Of a stretch of DNA of 64,000 nucleotides, positions 39,358 through 48,471 are shown piece by piece. The DNA is taken from NCBI RefSeq assembly GCF_014202345.1, contig NZ_JACHGO010000001.1, forward strand, positions 372,001 through 436,000, given 5' to 3'. The DNA is from Desulfovibrio intestinalis (GTDB lineage: Bacteria; Desulfobacterota; Desulfovibrionia; Desulfovibrionales; Desulfovibrionaceae). The notes below the pieces were generated by a model that ran no database searches, was not told where the DNA came from, and saw only the letters and a list, made by a program, of their open reading frames with translations. The position numbers and the translations under genes are program-made. The first letter of the stretch is position 1. The number at the start of each line of letters is the position of its first letter.

Positions 39358-39410
39358 GGCCTCTTCCTTCATGAAACAGCTAGTGTTTTGTGGCGGAAGA
39401 GGCCTTTTTT
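39358..39410 (+). terminator. Riboswitch expression-platform terminator
   Basis: GGCCTCTTCC (39358-39367) pairs with GGAAGAGGCC (39395-39404), followed by six T. It ends about 40 bp before the btuC start, so it can stop transcription before the operon when cobalamin is bound. Confidence 0.85.
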
Positions 39411-39449
39411 ATGCCCATGCGGTTCACGCTGGGTCTGCAAAGGGCGGGC

Positions 39450-40544
39450 ATGACCGCGATACCATATTCCTCCTCCCCTTCCGTACATACTTCTGCACGC
39501 CTGTGGCCCGCGTTTGCGGTTCTGGCGCTGCTGTGGCTTGTTTCCTTGCCGCTGGCCTGCCTGCCGGGGCCGGTTTCACTATCGGCAGGGCAGGTTTTTC
39601 ACGCTTTGGCCGCGCAATTGGGGCTGGCCGCACCGCCGCAGGAGACGGCACTTATGCTGGTAGTGGGGCAGATTCGTCTTGCCCGCGTGTGCCTTGCAGC
39701 CTTGTGCGGTGGAGCCTTGGCGGTAGCGGGCGTGGCTTTGCAGGGGGTGTTGCGCAATCCTTTGGCTGATCCCTTTACGCTGGGTATTTCTGCCGGAGCG
39801 GCCTGTGGCGCGAGCATGGCTCTCGCCCTTGGGGGAATCATCGGCGCGGCGTTAAGCGGCCCGTTGTCGGCACTGCATATTTCATTGCCGGGGTCGGCGG
39901 CTCTTGTGGCTCCCGCTGCCTTGCTGGGCGCACTGCTGGCACTGGCAGGAGCCTTGTGGCTCGGCAGGGGCGACGGCGGATTCAGGCGTGAGAGCGTCAT
40001 ACTTGCGGGCATTGCCGTGGCAGCTTTTCTTGGCGCGCTGGTGGCCCTGATCAAGGCGCTCAATGAAGAGTCTGTAACCAGCATAGTTTTTTGGATTATG
40101 GGGTCTTTTCAGGGGCGTGGCTGGGACAGTCTGCCCTTGTTGCTGGCAACCCTTGTGCCCGGTCTTGCGGCGGTTGTTTGGGGGTGGCGGGCGCTGGACG
40201 TGCTGACCTTGGGCGACGAGCAGGCTGCCCAGCTTGGTCTGCATGTGGGGCGGGCGCGGCTTTGGCTGCTGGCCGGGGCAAGCTGCATGACGGCGGGTTG
40301 CGTGGCCATAGCCGGAGTTATCGGCTTTGTGGGTCTGGTTGTGCCTCATGTGCTGCGCCTTGTGCTGGGCTGCGGTCACGGCCCTCTGCTGGCTGGAGCA
40401 TTTTTTGGCGGTGGGGTGCTGCTTGTTTGGGCCGACGTGCTGGCCCGCTGTGTGCTGGATGGGGGGCAGGAATTGCCCGTGGGTGTGGTGACGGCTCTTC
40501 TGGGCGGTCCGTTTTTTGCCCTGCTGGTGCGGAGGCGGCCATGA
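39450..40544 (+). CDS. btuC: Corrinoid/cobalamin ABC permease (BtuC-like)
   Basis: This 364-aa FecCD/BtuC-family permease has about ten membrane segments. It carries GQIRLARVCLAALCGGALAVAGVALQGVLRNPLADPFTLG in pieces: the QIRLAR start, LAVAGVALQG and NPLADPFTLGISAGA, all typical. The C-terminal EAM-like loop that contacts the ATPase lies near GFVGLVVPHVLR. The start at 39450 is preferred because earlier ATG/GTG codons fall in the terminator hairpin; 39411 is possible. The riboswitch upstream makes cobalamin or a corrinoid precursor the likely cargo. Confidence 0.88.
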   Translation: MTAIPYSSSPSVHTSARLWPAFAVLALLWLVSLPLACLPGPVSLSAGQVFHALAAQLGLAAPPQETALMLVVGQIRLARVCLAALCGGALAVAGVALQGVLRNPLADPFTLGISAGAACGASMALALGGIIGAALSGPLSALHISLPGSAALVAPAALLGALLALAGALWLGRGDGGFRRESVILAGIAVAAFLGALVALIKALNEESVTSIVFWIMGSFQGRGWDSLPLLLATLVPGLAAVVWGWRALDVLTLGDEQAAQLGLHVGRARLWLLAGASCMTAGCVAIAGVIGFVGLVVPHVLRLVLGCGHGPLLAGAFFGGGVLLVWADVLARCVLDGGQELPVGVVTALLGGPFFALLVRRRP

Positions 40545-40813
40545 TGCGGTTTTTGCTTATGCCGCTGCTTGCGTGCCATCAGCCAAGCTACCCGCTAGGC
40601 CATAGGGCACGCTATCTGCCATGGGATCAGTCATGCTATCAGCTAGGCCATCAGCCCGCGTATCAGACTACTGCTCGGGCTGCTGTTCGGGCTGATTGCC
40701 GGATAGATGGCCGGATAGATCGTCGGGCAGGTCATGCCGCAGCGCAGACCGCACAACAGTTCATGACGTGCCTCAGAGTCTTTTTCGCAGAGCAGTTCAG
40801 GGGGCGGCGTTGA
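40541..40813 (+). CDS. Possible coupled 90-aa frame between btuC and btuD
   Basis: An ATG overlapping the btuC stop opens a frame MMRFLLMPLLACHQPSYPLG and continues with Arg/His/Gln-rich sequence. The DNA contains short repeats (CTAGGCCAT twice, GCCGGATAGAT twice). There is no known family, and the composition is unlike the neighbours. It may be translated through coupling, or it may be a repeat-rich spacer. It occupies the whole 300-bp gap before the btuD start. Confidence 0.3.
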   Translation: MMRFLLMPLLACHQPSYPLGHRARYLPWDQSCYQLGHQPAYQTTARAAVRADCRIDGRIDRRAGHAAAQTAQQFMTCLRVFFAEQFRGRR

Positions 40814-40845
40814 TCGGCTTTTCTGCCACGACATCCCAGCCGTCC

Positions 40846-41688
40846 ATGCTGGAGGTGCGCAACCTGTGTTGCGGCTATAAAGGGCGGCCAGTATTGCAGG
40901 ACGTGAGTTTTGCGGCTCGCGGCGGCGAGTGCCTGGCCTTGCTCGGCCCCAATGGCAGCGGCAAGACCACGCTTTTGCGCAGCCTTTCTGGCGTGCTGCA
41001 GGCGAAGGAAGGGGATATTTTTCTTCAGGGCAGGGCGCTCACGGCCTTAAAGCCGCGTCAACGTGCGCGGCTGGCGGCTGTTGTGCCGCAGGGCGGTGAA
41101 TATCCGCGTGAGCTTACAGCGCGGCAGATGGTGCTGCTTGGGCGGTACCCGCATCTTTCGTGGTTGGGCTGTTACGGCAGCAGGGATCATGCTGCGGTGG
41201 ATGAAGCTTTGGAAGCCTGTGGGGCTACCATGCTGGCTCCACGCCGTCTTGCGGAACTGTCGGGCGGCGAATTGCAACGGGTGCTGCTGGCCCGCGCACT
41301 GGCGCAGGAAAGCCCGCTTCTGTTGCTGGACGAACTGGCTGCCGGGCTGGACATGGCACGCATGGCCGGACTTTTTGACCTGCTGGAACGCCGCCGCGCT
41401 GCCGGGGCTTGTGTGCTCATGGCCGTGCATGACTGTAATCTGGCTGCCATCTATGCCACAAGGCTGCTGGGTCTCAAGGCGGGAAGGCTTGTTTTTGATG
41501 GTTCTGTGGATGCGGTTTTCACCGAGGAGAAGCTCAGTGCCCTTTACGATATCCCGATCGGCGTTTTGCAGCACCCGCTCTGGGGCTTGCCACAAGCCCT
41601 TCTGGCCCGCGCGCACGGGCCCCGCAGTCATGCTGCTGGCCTTGGTGCTGCTCCTGATTCCGGTTCTGACGCTGGAGTCGACGACTAA
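40846..41688 (+). CDS. btuD: Corrinoid ABC transporter ATPase (BtuD-like)
   Basis: This 280-aa ABC ATPase has Walker A LLGPNGSGKTT, the signature LSGGELQRVLLARAL, Walker B LLLLDELAAGLD and the switch histidine in AVHDCNL. It belongs with FecE/BtuD-type importers. MLEVRNLCCGYKG at 40846 is the natural start of the domain; longer in-frame starts exist but have low-complexity sequence. The last 20 residues are Ala/Gly-rich. The next gene overlaps it by 59 bp in another frame. Confidence 0.88.
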   Translation: MLEVRNLCCGYKGRPVLQDVSFAARGGECLALLGPNGSGKTTLLRSLSGVLQAKEGDIFLQGRALTALKPRQRARLAAVVPQGGEYPRELTARQMVLLGRYPHLSWLGCYGSRDHAAVDEALEACGATMLAPRRLAELSGGELQRVLLARALAQESPLLLLDELAAGLDMARMAGLFDLLERRRAAGACVLMAVHDCNLAAIYATRLLGLKAGRLVFDGSVDAVFTEEKLSALYDIPIGVLQHPLWGLPQALLARAHGPRSHAAGLGAAPDSGSDAGVDD

Positions 41689-42613
41689 GGCTCTGGCCGC
41701 CGAATCTGCGGGAAGCTCATCTCCCACCCAGGCTGGTGTTGATAGGCACCCGGTCTCAAGCGCGCCGGAATCAGCAGGTTCATCACATTTTTCTCCAGTC
41801 ACTGTTCGGGATGATACTGGGTATGAGATGCAACTGAAAGCTCCAGCCAAGCGCATCATAGCGTTGTACGGGGCTTTCAACGAACTTTTGCTGGCCCTGG
41901 GCGCTGGCGACAGTCTGGCGGCTCGCACCGTGGCTGATGCCGACATTCCCGGTTTGGCGCATTTGCCTGCCATTGGCACCCATATGCGCCCCAATGCCGA
42001 GCTCATCGTGCAGCAGTCGCCCGATCTGGTTATTCAGCTTGCCGGGCGTAACGAAGCGCTGTTGCAGACAGAAGCCTTGCGCGGCCTTGGTCTCAATGTG
42101 CTTATTTTTGAAATGAATTCTTTTGAGCAGATGTTTGGCGTGATGGAGAAGCTTGGTCAACTCACCGGGCGTGAAGCCGAAGCTTCCAAACTGATCGGCG
42201 CATGGCAGAAAAGGCTTGCCGACCTTGAAGCGCACTACGCGAATCAGGAGCCTGTAAGTGTTTTTTATGAGGTGCGTTACCCCAATCTGCTTGCCGCAGG
42301 GCGGGGCGGAATAGTGGATGACATCATGGCTCACGCGGGCGCGCGAAATGTTGTCACAGACGAAAAAAAGCTGGTGCGGTTCAATGAAGAAGCTTTGCTG
42401 GCCGCTGACCCCGATGCCTATCTTGTGCAGCGCGGCCCGATGAATCCTGACCCGCAACCCTTGGACCAGCGGCCGCACTACAAGAACTTGCGTGCGGTGC
42501 GTGATGGCCGGGTGCTGACAGTGGATGAAGATTTTTTTGCCCGTCCGGGCCCGCGTTCTGTGGATGCCGCCGAAGCGCTGGGGCGCTTTCTGCATCCTCA
42601 GGCGGCGCGCTGA
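41630..42613 (+). CDS. btuF: Corrinoid-binding periplasmic protein (BtuF-like)
   Basis: This 327-aa protein has a signal-peptide-like start (MLLALVLLLIPVLTLE, then ALAAES), a Ser/Pro-rich stretch, and a BtuF/FepB-like domain: VTVRDDTGYEMQLKAPAKRIIALYG, ARTVADADIPGLAHLPAIG, PDLVIQLAG and later GIVDDIMAHAGARNVV. It would bind corrinoid outside the membrane and hand it to BtuCD. The ATG lies inside the btuD 3' end with an overlap of 59 bp. A lipobox is not visible, so it is probably soluble. Confidence 0.87.
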   Translation: MLLALVLLLIPVLTLESTTKALAAESAGSSSPTQAGVDRHPVSSAPESAGSSHFSPVTVRDDTGYEMQLKAPAKRIIALYGAFNELLLALGAGDSLAARTVADADIPGLAHLPAIGTHMRPNAELIVQQSPDLVIQLAGRNEALLQTEALRGLGLNVLIFEMNSFEQMFGVMEKLGQLTGREAEASKLIGAWQKRLADLEAHYANQEPVSVFYEVRYPNLLAAGRGGIVDDIMAHAGARNVVTDEKKLVRFNEEALLAADPDAYLVQRGPMNPDPQPLDQRPHYKNLRAVRDGRVLTVDEDFFARPGPRSVDAAEALGRFLHPQAAR

Positions 42614-42660
42614 TTTTTACAGTAACCTGATATTCTGGCGACAGGACAAGAGAGTAGAGC

Positions 42661-43368
42661 ATGACAGGAGTTTTGTACGGCGTGGGCGTTGGGCCTGGCG
42701 CTCCGGATTTGCTGACGCTGCGGGCAGTGAATGTTCTTGGCAAGGTGGACGTGATACTGGCGGCGGCTTCGCCTCGCAATGACTATTCCGCCGCACTGGA
42801 AACGGCCCGGCCTCATCTGCGGCCCGACGTGCGCATGTTGCGTCTGGAATTTCCAATGACACGGGACCGTGCCGTGTTGCACGAGGCCTGGCGCGTGGCT
42901 GCCGAAGAAACGCAGAAGGTGCTGGAGAACGGTGAAAACGCCGCTTTTCTGACCATTGGCGACCCGCTGGTTTACAGCACCTTTGGCTACCTTATGCAGA
43001 CTCTCAAGCAACGCGCGCCGCACCTGCCGGTTGAAATCATTTCCGGTATTACTTCCATTCAGGCCGCTGCCGCCCGCACAGGAACAATACTGTGTGAGAA
43101 CAGTGAAAGCCTGCGTATCATCCCCGGCATCAACAGCCGCGAGGAGCTTGAAAAAGCGCTCGATGGCGCTGATACCGCCGTTATTCTCAAAGCCTACCGC
43201 AACCTTCCGGCCATAGTGGATGCCCTGCGCGCCACAGACCGCCTGGACTCCTGTATGCTGGCAAGCCATGTGGAACAGCCTGCCGAGCGGCTGCGTCAGG
43301 GCATAGACCTTGAAGAAGGCACGCCGCCCTACATGTCCTTGGTCATAAGCAGGAAGCCCAAAAAATAG
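42661..43368 (+). CDS. cbiL: Precorrin-2/cobalt-factor II C20-methyltransferase
   Basis: This 235-aa SAM-dependent enzyme methylates C20 of the corrin ring precursor. The tetrapyrrole methylase motifs are present: GVGVGPGAPDLLTLRA at the N-terminus, LTIGDPLVYSTFGYLM in the middle, and ISGITSIQAAAARTG before the last domain. It lies 47 bp after btuF, so uptake and biosynthesis are under one riboswitch. The anaerobic (CbiL) substrate is inferred from the strict-anaerobe context; CobI would be the aerobic name. Confidence 0.9.
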   Translation: MTGVLYGVGVGPGAPDLLTLRAVNVLGKVDVILAAASPRNDYSAALETARPHLRPDVRMLRLEFPMTRDRAVLHEAWRVAAEETQKVLENGENAAFLTIGDPLVYSTFGYLMQTLKQRAPHLPVEIISGITSIQAAAARTGTILCENSESLRIIPGINSREELEKALDGADTAVILKAYRNLPAIVDALRATDRLDSCMLASHVEQPAERLRQGIDLEEGTPPYMSLVISRKPKK

Positions 43369-43752
43369 GGGCGATTTTTCTAAGGAAACGCTGATTTATT
43401 CCGTTTGGCGGCGTTGCTTCATTTTTTTGAAACAGCCAAGGTCGGAAGAGTCCACTCCTGCTTCAAAAAAAATCGCGCCTTGCCAAATGAAATAACTGCG
43501 CGTTTCCAGGAGACTCTTTAATCAGTGCTTCCCTAAACTGATTTTTAGTCAGTTTTGTTGCAGTGGCGATTTTTGCTTTAAAGTGGGTTCATTGGACAGA
43601 TGAACTCTCAAAGTTCACGATGCACTTATTACGCCATCTAAGTGCGACAGAAAAAGCAAAAGCCAGCAATCCCAAGTTACAAAGGGATGCTGGCTTTTAA
43701 TATAATTTATGCGGGCAGGCTTACGAGCCGCCGCTCAATCAGCTAGTTATAA
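43369..43752. other. 384-bp intergenic region with bidirectional terminator
   Basis: No gene is visible. AAAGCCAGCAATCCC pairs with GGGATGCTGGCTTT (about 43658-43697), with T runs on both sides, and should end hypE and possibly cbiL transcripts. An imperfect long inverted repeat (43380-43505) and a TGAACT...AGTTCA repeat near 43600 are also present. Confidence 0.6.
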
Positions 43753-44757
43753 TCAGCAAATTCGCGGCAATTGCGCCCCTTCAAGCATACCCAGCAGGCG
43801 GCGGCCACCGATGCGGGTTTGCAGGCTCACCTGCGCCTTGCCTTCTGTGACTGTGCCCACGCGCGTGGCTTCTTTGCCATAGGGTGAGCGGCGCATGGCC
43901 TCAAGGGCGGCCTCGGCCTTATCTTCGGGCACAATGCAGATGCATTTGCCTTCATTGGCCAGATAGAGCGGGTCCAGGCCCAAAAATGAGCAGCCGTTCC
44001 TTACGGCTTCGTGAACAGGTATGGCTGTTTCTTCCAAAAGAATGCCCACCTGCGATTGTTCGGCAATTTCATTGAGTGTGGTGGCAAGACCGCCACGCGT
44101 GGGGTCGCGCAGCACATGCACCTCTTCGGCGGACTGAAGAATGTCTTCAATCATATGGTTGAGCGGGGCGGAATCCGATGCCACGTCCGTGAGGAATGAC
44201 AATCCTTCACGGCTGCCCATTACGGTAAGCCCGTGATCGCCCATAGCGCCGCTTACCAGCACGGCATCACCGGGGCGTGCGCTGTGCCCGGAGGGCACGG
44301 GGTTGGCAAAAACTTCACCTATACCAGTAGTATTGATGAAAATTTTATCGCAGGCCCCACGGGGTACAACCTTGGTGTCTCCAGTGACAATATGCACCCC
44401 GGCTTCGCGGGCGGCTGCGGCCATGTCGGCAGTGATGCGTTCCAGCGTTTCCAGAGAAAGGCCTTCTTCAAGAATAAAGGCGCAACTCAGGTAGCGGGGG
44501 CGTGCGCCCAGCATGGCCACGTCGTTGACCGTACCGTGTACGGCCAGACTGCCGATGCTGCCGCCAGGAAAAATAAGTGGCGTCACCGTGTACGAGTCTG
44601 TGCTCATGGCCAGCGGGCCGTGAATGTCCGTCAGCAGGGCGGCATCGTCCATCCGCTCCAGCAGGGGGTTGGCGAAATGGCGAAAAAAACACTGGGATAT
44701 CAGACGCTGCGAGGCGCGGCCACCGCTGCCCGCATCCAGAAGAAGACAGTCTTCCAT
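43753..44757 (-). CDS. hypE: Hydrogenase maturation protein HypE
   Basis: This 334-aa protein makes the thiocyanate ligand that becomes CN on the iron of [NiFe] hydrogenase. The protein ends LPRIC, so the C-terminal cysteine that is carbamoylated and dehydrated is present. ATP-binding motifs of the PurM/HypE fold are clear: DAGSGGRASQRLI, STDSYTVTPLIFPGGSIG, GDTKVVPRGACD and RDPTRGGLATTLNEIA. The ATG overlaps the hypD stop (TAATG), so the two are coupled. Confidence 0.97.
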   Translation of the reverse strand: MEDCLLLDAGSGGRASQRLISQCFFRHFANPLLERMDDAALLTDIHGPLAMSTDSYTVTPLIFPGGSIGSLAVHGTVNDVAMLGARPRYLSCAFILEEGLSLETLERITADMAAAAREAGVHIVTGDTKVVPRGACDKIFINTTGIGEVFANPVPSGHSARPGDAVLVSGAMGDHGLTVMGSREGLSFLTDVASDSAPLNHMIEDILQSAEEVHVLRDPTRGGLATTLNEIAEQSQVGILLEETAIPVHEAVRNGCSFLGLDPLYLANEGKCICIVPEDKAEAALEAMRRSPYGKEATRVGTVTEGKAQVSLQTRIGGRRLLGMLEGAQLPRIC

Positions 44758-45848
44758 TATCGCTCCGAATATTTGAAGTAGGCGGCGCAACTGCCCTCGG
44801 TCGACACCATGCACGGCCCCACAGGGGTTGCAGGCGTGCATTTTTTACCAAACAGGGGACAGTCGGGCGGAGCCATGCGGCCCTTGAGTACGTCCCCGCA
44901 GCGACAGCCGGGCAGGGGCGGAACGTCGGGCAGCGTGAGATCAAGGCGAACCATCGCGTTCATGTCTTCGTATTCCGGCCTGAGTGTCAGACCGCTTTGC
45001 GGAATGCTGCCGATGCCGCGCCAAAGGGCGTCCGCTGGCATAAAAAACTGTTCCAGCAGGGCGCGTGCGCGCGGGTTGCCCGCATCGCCCACTGCCCGGG
45101 GGTAGGCATTGACCACCGCCGGGGCATTGTCACGAATTTGTTCGGCCATCATGCACAGGGCCAGAAGAATGTCGGCAGGCTGAAAGCCTCCTACCACGCC
45201 GGGAACGTGATAGTCCTTGGCAAGAAAACCGTAAGGCTCCAGCCCAAGGATGGTGGACACATGGCCGGGCAGTAAAAAGGCCTCTACAGCACACTGGCTG
45301 TCATCCAGCAGGGTGCGCAAAGCCGGGGGCACCAGTTTGTGCAATGAAAGCACGCAGAAATTCTCAAGCTTGCGCTGGCGGGCCGTCAGCAGGGTGGCGG
45401 CCACGGTGGGGGCAGTGGTTTCAAAACCAATGCCCAGAAACACTACGATATCGCCGGGGTTATTGGCCGCAAGGGTAAGGGCGTCCAGCGGGGAATACAC
45501 AATCTCAACACGGGCCCCTTGGGCCTGGGCGTGCTTGAGGCTGCGGCCGCCGGGGCCAGGCACACGCAGCAAATCGCCAAACGTGGCTATGATAACGTTG
45601 TCGCGTCCTGCCAGATCAAGAAAAGCGGCCACTTCTGCGTCATGCGTGACACAGACGGGACAGCCCGGCCCGGAAAGGTGGGCCACCGTATCAGGCAGCA
45701 GGGAGCGCAGGCCGCTTTGAAAAATGGCAACCGTATGTGTGCCGCATACTTCCATAAATCGCATGGAGCGCCCGTCTAGCGCCCTGTTGAGGCGGTCCAG
45801 CAGGCTGCGGCAGAGCTGGGGATCCTGAAAGGCTTGTTCCAGTTGCAT
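44757..45848 (-). CDS. hypD: Hydrogenase maturation protein HypD
   Basis: This 363-aa Fe-S protein is the scaffold on which the Fe(CN)2CO group is built with HypC. Signatures: MEVCGTHTVAIF, LSGPGCPVCVT, GFETTAPTVAATLL, and a C-terminal cysteine set in CRCGDVLKG, CPLFGKKC and GPCMVSTEGSCAAYF for the 4Fe-4S cluster. It is upstream of hypE in a two-gene run; hypC is not in the window. The hydrogenases it serves are elsewhere. Confidence 0.97.
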   Translation of the reverse strand: MQLEQAFQDPQLCRSLLDRLNRALDGRSMRFMEVCGTHTVAIFQSGLRSLLPDTVAHLSGPGCPVCVTHDAEVAAFLDLAGRDNVIIATFGDLLRVPGPGGRSLKHAQAQGARVEIVYSPLDALTLAANNPGDIVVFLGIGFETTAPTVAATLLTARQRKLENFCVLSLHKLVPPALRTLLDDSQCAVEAFLLPGHVSTILGLEPYGFLAKDYHVPGVVGGFQPADILLALCMMAEQIRDNAPAVVNAYPRAVGDAGNPRARALLEQFFMPADALWRGIGSIPQSGLTLRPEYEDMNAMVRLDLTLPDVPPLPGCRCGDVLKGRMAPPDCPLFGKKCTPATPVGPCMVSTEGSCAAYFKYSER

Positions 45849-46635
45849 GATGCTCCCTTTATTGCAGTGTGCGTTTCAAGGCTGGCAAGGCGTCATACTG
45901 TGTTCTGTTAAATCTACTCAACTAGAGCAGATTAACTTTGAAAATGTATATTTTCAAAGTTCAATACACGCTCGTTACGGCGTTTAATCGCGCAAATAAA
46001 TAGCGGTGCTGTCTTCATCCGTAGCTTCTTGCGCCGCAACGGCTGAAGCTGCGTTGCGCCTCCACGGCGGGCGTCTGCTTACGCAGACACCTGAGTATTT
46101 CAAAGTTGAAATGCTCTAATCCGTCTCAATTTCAGCAGCTTTTACACCCACCTGCCAGTGAGGCTATGTAGATGTAAAATTAGAGCATTTTAACATTGAA
46201 AAAGTTTAAATGCTCTGACACTGCACAAGATTGCAGCGTGCCGCAACGGGCGTGGATTCTACTGAAAATCGTATCTTTTGGCAGATCAACGTTGAAATGC
46301 ATTGTATTCCAACGTTGATCTGCTCAAGTGCAGTTCTTGTTGTACGCCCATTGTTCTGCGCTGCCCCGACTTTAGAGCATTTTTTGCAATGCCTTAGGGG
46401 CTGCGCAGTAAACGCTTGCCACAACGGGCATGTCTCAGCCTTTGAGGATGTGTGCCCTCAAAAGTTACCTGCCCTGTGTGGCAATGCCCGCAACTGACCA
46501 GGAACCTGCTGCCGGAGTATGAGCCAAGTTGGCGTTTACCCCAAAGGCAGGCGTTGTTCAGCCGTGCTGTTTTATTACAAAACTTGCGCCAGGGTAAGCT
46601 GATATTATTAGAAAATTTATCTCACTGCCTGCTGT
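45849..46635. other. 787-bp intergenic region rich in inverted repeats
   Basis: No credible gene. It holds several repeats: AACTTTGAAAAT with its complement around GTAT (45934-45961), a TTTCAAAGTTGAAATGCTCT unit (46098-46117), AGAGCATTT with AAATGCTCT (46184-46215), and AGATCAACGTTG with its complement (46283-46321). Related units occur near 48350 and 57830. It probably includes the hypD promoter. Confidence 0.5.
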
Positions 46636-47691
46636 TTAGGGCAGGGGGGCCAGCATATCCAGCCCCGTTCCCACGGGCAGACCGCACATAAGGTTGGCAT
46701 TGGCCAGAGCCTGCCCCGAAGCGCCGCGGCACAGATTGTCAATGGCAGACAAAATGGTGAGCCTGCCTGTGCGGGGGTCTACCACAAGACCAAGATCGCA
46801 GAACATGCTGCCGCGCACATAGCGTGTTTCGGGCAAAGATCCCTTGGGCAACACGCGTATCCAGGGGCTGTGCGCCCAGGTGGCCATAAAGGCTTCGCGT
46901 ACTTGATCCAGCGTTGTGGCAGGGTTCTTCAGTTTTGTATAAATGGTGGACAAAATACCCCGGTTGAGCGGCAAAATATGGGTGTTGAAAGAAAGGCGCA
47001 CCTCGTGACCAGCCAGGAGAGAGACCTCCTGCTCGATTTCCGGCGTGTGCCTGTGCGTGGGCAGGCCGTAAGCGCGGAAATTATCCGACACTTCGCAGAA
47101 AAGCGTTCCCAAAGCGGCCTTGCGGCCCGCACCTGTAGCACCGGACTTGGCGTCCACCACAATATCGTCTGTTTCAACAAGCCCGTTCTTTATTGCCGCG
47201 TAGAGGCCCAGAATCACCGATGTGGGATAGCAGCCGGGGTTGGCGATAAGGCTGGCGCGCGACACTTCCGCAGCATAGAGTTCCGGCAGGCCATAGACGG
47301 CTCTGGGCAGGATGTCTTTGTGCGTGTGTTCGTGCCTGTACCATTCAGTATAGATTTCAGGGTCACGCAGGCGAAAATCGGCAGAAAGGTCCACAACTTT
47401 GGTTCCGGCCTTCAGCAAGGGCGCGGCCATGTCCATAGCTGTACCCGCAGGCACGGCAAGAAAAACCACATCACATTCTTTGGCAGCCTGTTCTGCATCA
47501 AAGACGCTTATGACAACATCCGAACCGGGCATGTGTTCCAGAAATGGGTAGTATTCGCCAAGGCGTTTGCCAGCCTCGGCCCGCGAACAGGCCATGCTTA
47601 GGCGCATAGACGGATGGCTGACCAAAAGCCGCGCCAGTTCCATGCCCGCATACCCCGTAATACCCACCAGACCAGCTTTGAATGTCTTCAT
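46636..47691 (-). CDS. argC: N-acetyl-gamma-glutamyl-phosphate reductase
   Basis: This 351-aa enzyme makes N-acetylglutamate semialdehyde in arginine synthesis. It has the NAD(P)-binding AGLVGITGYAGMELARLL, the catalytic cysteine in ANPGCYPTSVIL, and the C-terminal VRGSMFCDLGLVVD. The length is standard for the long ArgC type. AAGGATTGGGG precedes the ATG at 47691. Other arg genes are not nearby. Confidence 0.95.
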   Translation of the reverse strand: MKTFKAGLVGITGYAGMELARLLVSHPSMRLSMACSRAEAGKRLGEYYPFLEHMPGSDVVISVFDAEQAAKECDVVFLAVPAGTAMDMAAPLLKAGTKVVDLSADFRLRDPEIYTEWYRHEHTHKDILPRAVYGLPELYAAEVSRASLIANPGCYPTSVILGLYAAIKNGLVETDDIVVDAKSGATGAGRKAALGTLFCEVSDNFRAYGLPTHRHTPEIEQEVSLLAGHEVRLSFNTHILPLNRGILSTIYTKLKNPATTLDQVREAFMATWAHSPWIRVLPKGSLPETRYVRGSMFCDLGLVVDPRTGRLTILSAIDNLCRGASGQALANANLMCGLPVGTGLDMLAPLP

Positions 47692-47816
47692 GCCCCAATC
47701 CTTCTTGCACGCCGTCAAGGCATCTGAAAATTGTACACAACGCCCGCCGCTTGTAAGACAGACGCGCCTTTTGATTACATGTTCGCCGCCAGCGCCCGTG
47801 GGCGCATGCGCGAAAT

Positions 47817-48140
47817 TTATGCGGGCTTCTGATCCTTGCCGGACAGGCATTCACAGTTGGGCCCGCATTTCATGACAAACTTCATGCGCAGTTCAAACAG
47901 AATGCTTTCAAGCAGCTTGCGCTCCTGATCGTCAAGGCAGTTCTGTGTCTTCATGTGCAGCATCTCAAGCACGTCAATACTGTGCTTGGCCATAGGCAGG
48001 CTGGTTTCCATACTTCCGGTTTCCGGGTTGGGAACTTCACCCAAGTGCACCAGAGCGGAAGAAGCAAGAGAAAGAATAAACGTAGAAAACGTCACTTCAG
48101 GCATAGGCCCGGATGAGCATCCGCAGGAATTCTGGCTCAT
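47817..48140 (-). CDS. DUF1844-family protein
   Basis: This 107-aa protein begins MSQNSCGCSSG and has the DUF1844 pattern: VTFSTFILSLASSALVHLGEVP, then AKHSIDVLEMLHMKTQNCLDDQERKLLESILFELRMKF. Its function is unknown. The cysteines at both ends (CGC; CGPNCEC) could bind a metal. The ATG at 48140 is preferred because the conserved region follows directly. It lies between argC and an aminotransferase gene, with gaps on both sides. Confidence 0.8.
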   Translation of the reverse strand: MSQNSCGCSSGPMPEVTFSTFILSLASSALVHLGEVPNPETGSMETSLPMAKHSIDVLEMLHMKTQNCLDDQERKLLESILFELRMKFVMKCGPNCECLSGKDQKPA

Positions 48141-48471
48141 GGTGACCTCGTGGCGCGGGGCGCCTGGCTTGTCAGGCACGGCAGGCCGCACCAGGTAAGT
48201 GGTAAGGACAAGTTACAGAGCATCTCACACCTGAAATGCTTTGGGTATTTGTCCTCAAATCGTTGCTGCAAACCAGGCGCAAGCTGCCTTGGCCAACGTT
48301 AAGCAACGTATTTCGATAGCACTGCTCTGGAGCCGATTAGCTCTGAAATACTTTACATTTCAAAGCTGTCATTCTGCCCAAAGTACAACTTTCGGCAGAA
48401 TATACACTTGTTGCGGCACGCTGTGCGCTTGCGCAACGTTAGAGCATGTGGGCTTTTTTACGTTAAATGCC
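48141..48471. other. 331-bp intergenic region
   Basis: No gene is visible. It includes weak inverted repeats of the same kind as the 45849-46635 region (GAAATACTTTACATTTCAAAG near 48345) and an ATTCTGCC/GGCAGAAT pair around 48370-48403 that can form a hairpin after the aminotransferase gene. Confidence 0.4.

Noticed and set aside
41047-42006. Minus-strand frame of 319 codons opposite btuD and btuF
   Set aside because: Antisense to two genes with family motifs; no ribosome site.
46231-46497. 88-codon frame in the hypD-argC gap
   Set aside because: It runs through inverted repeats, has no ribosome site and an unnatural composition.
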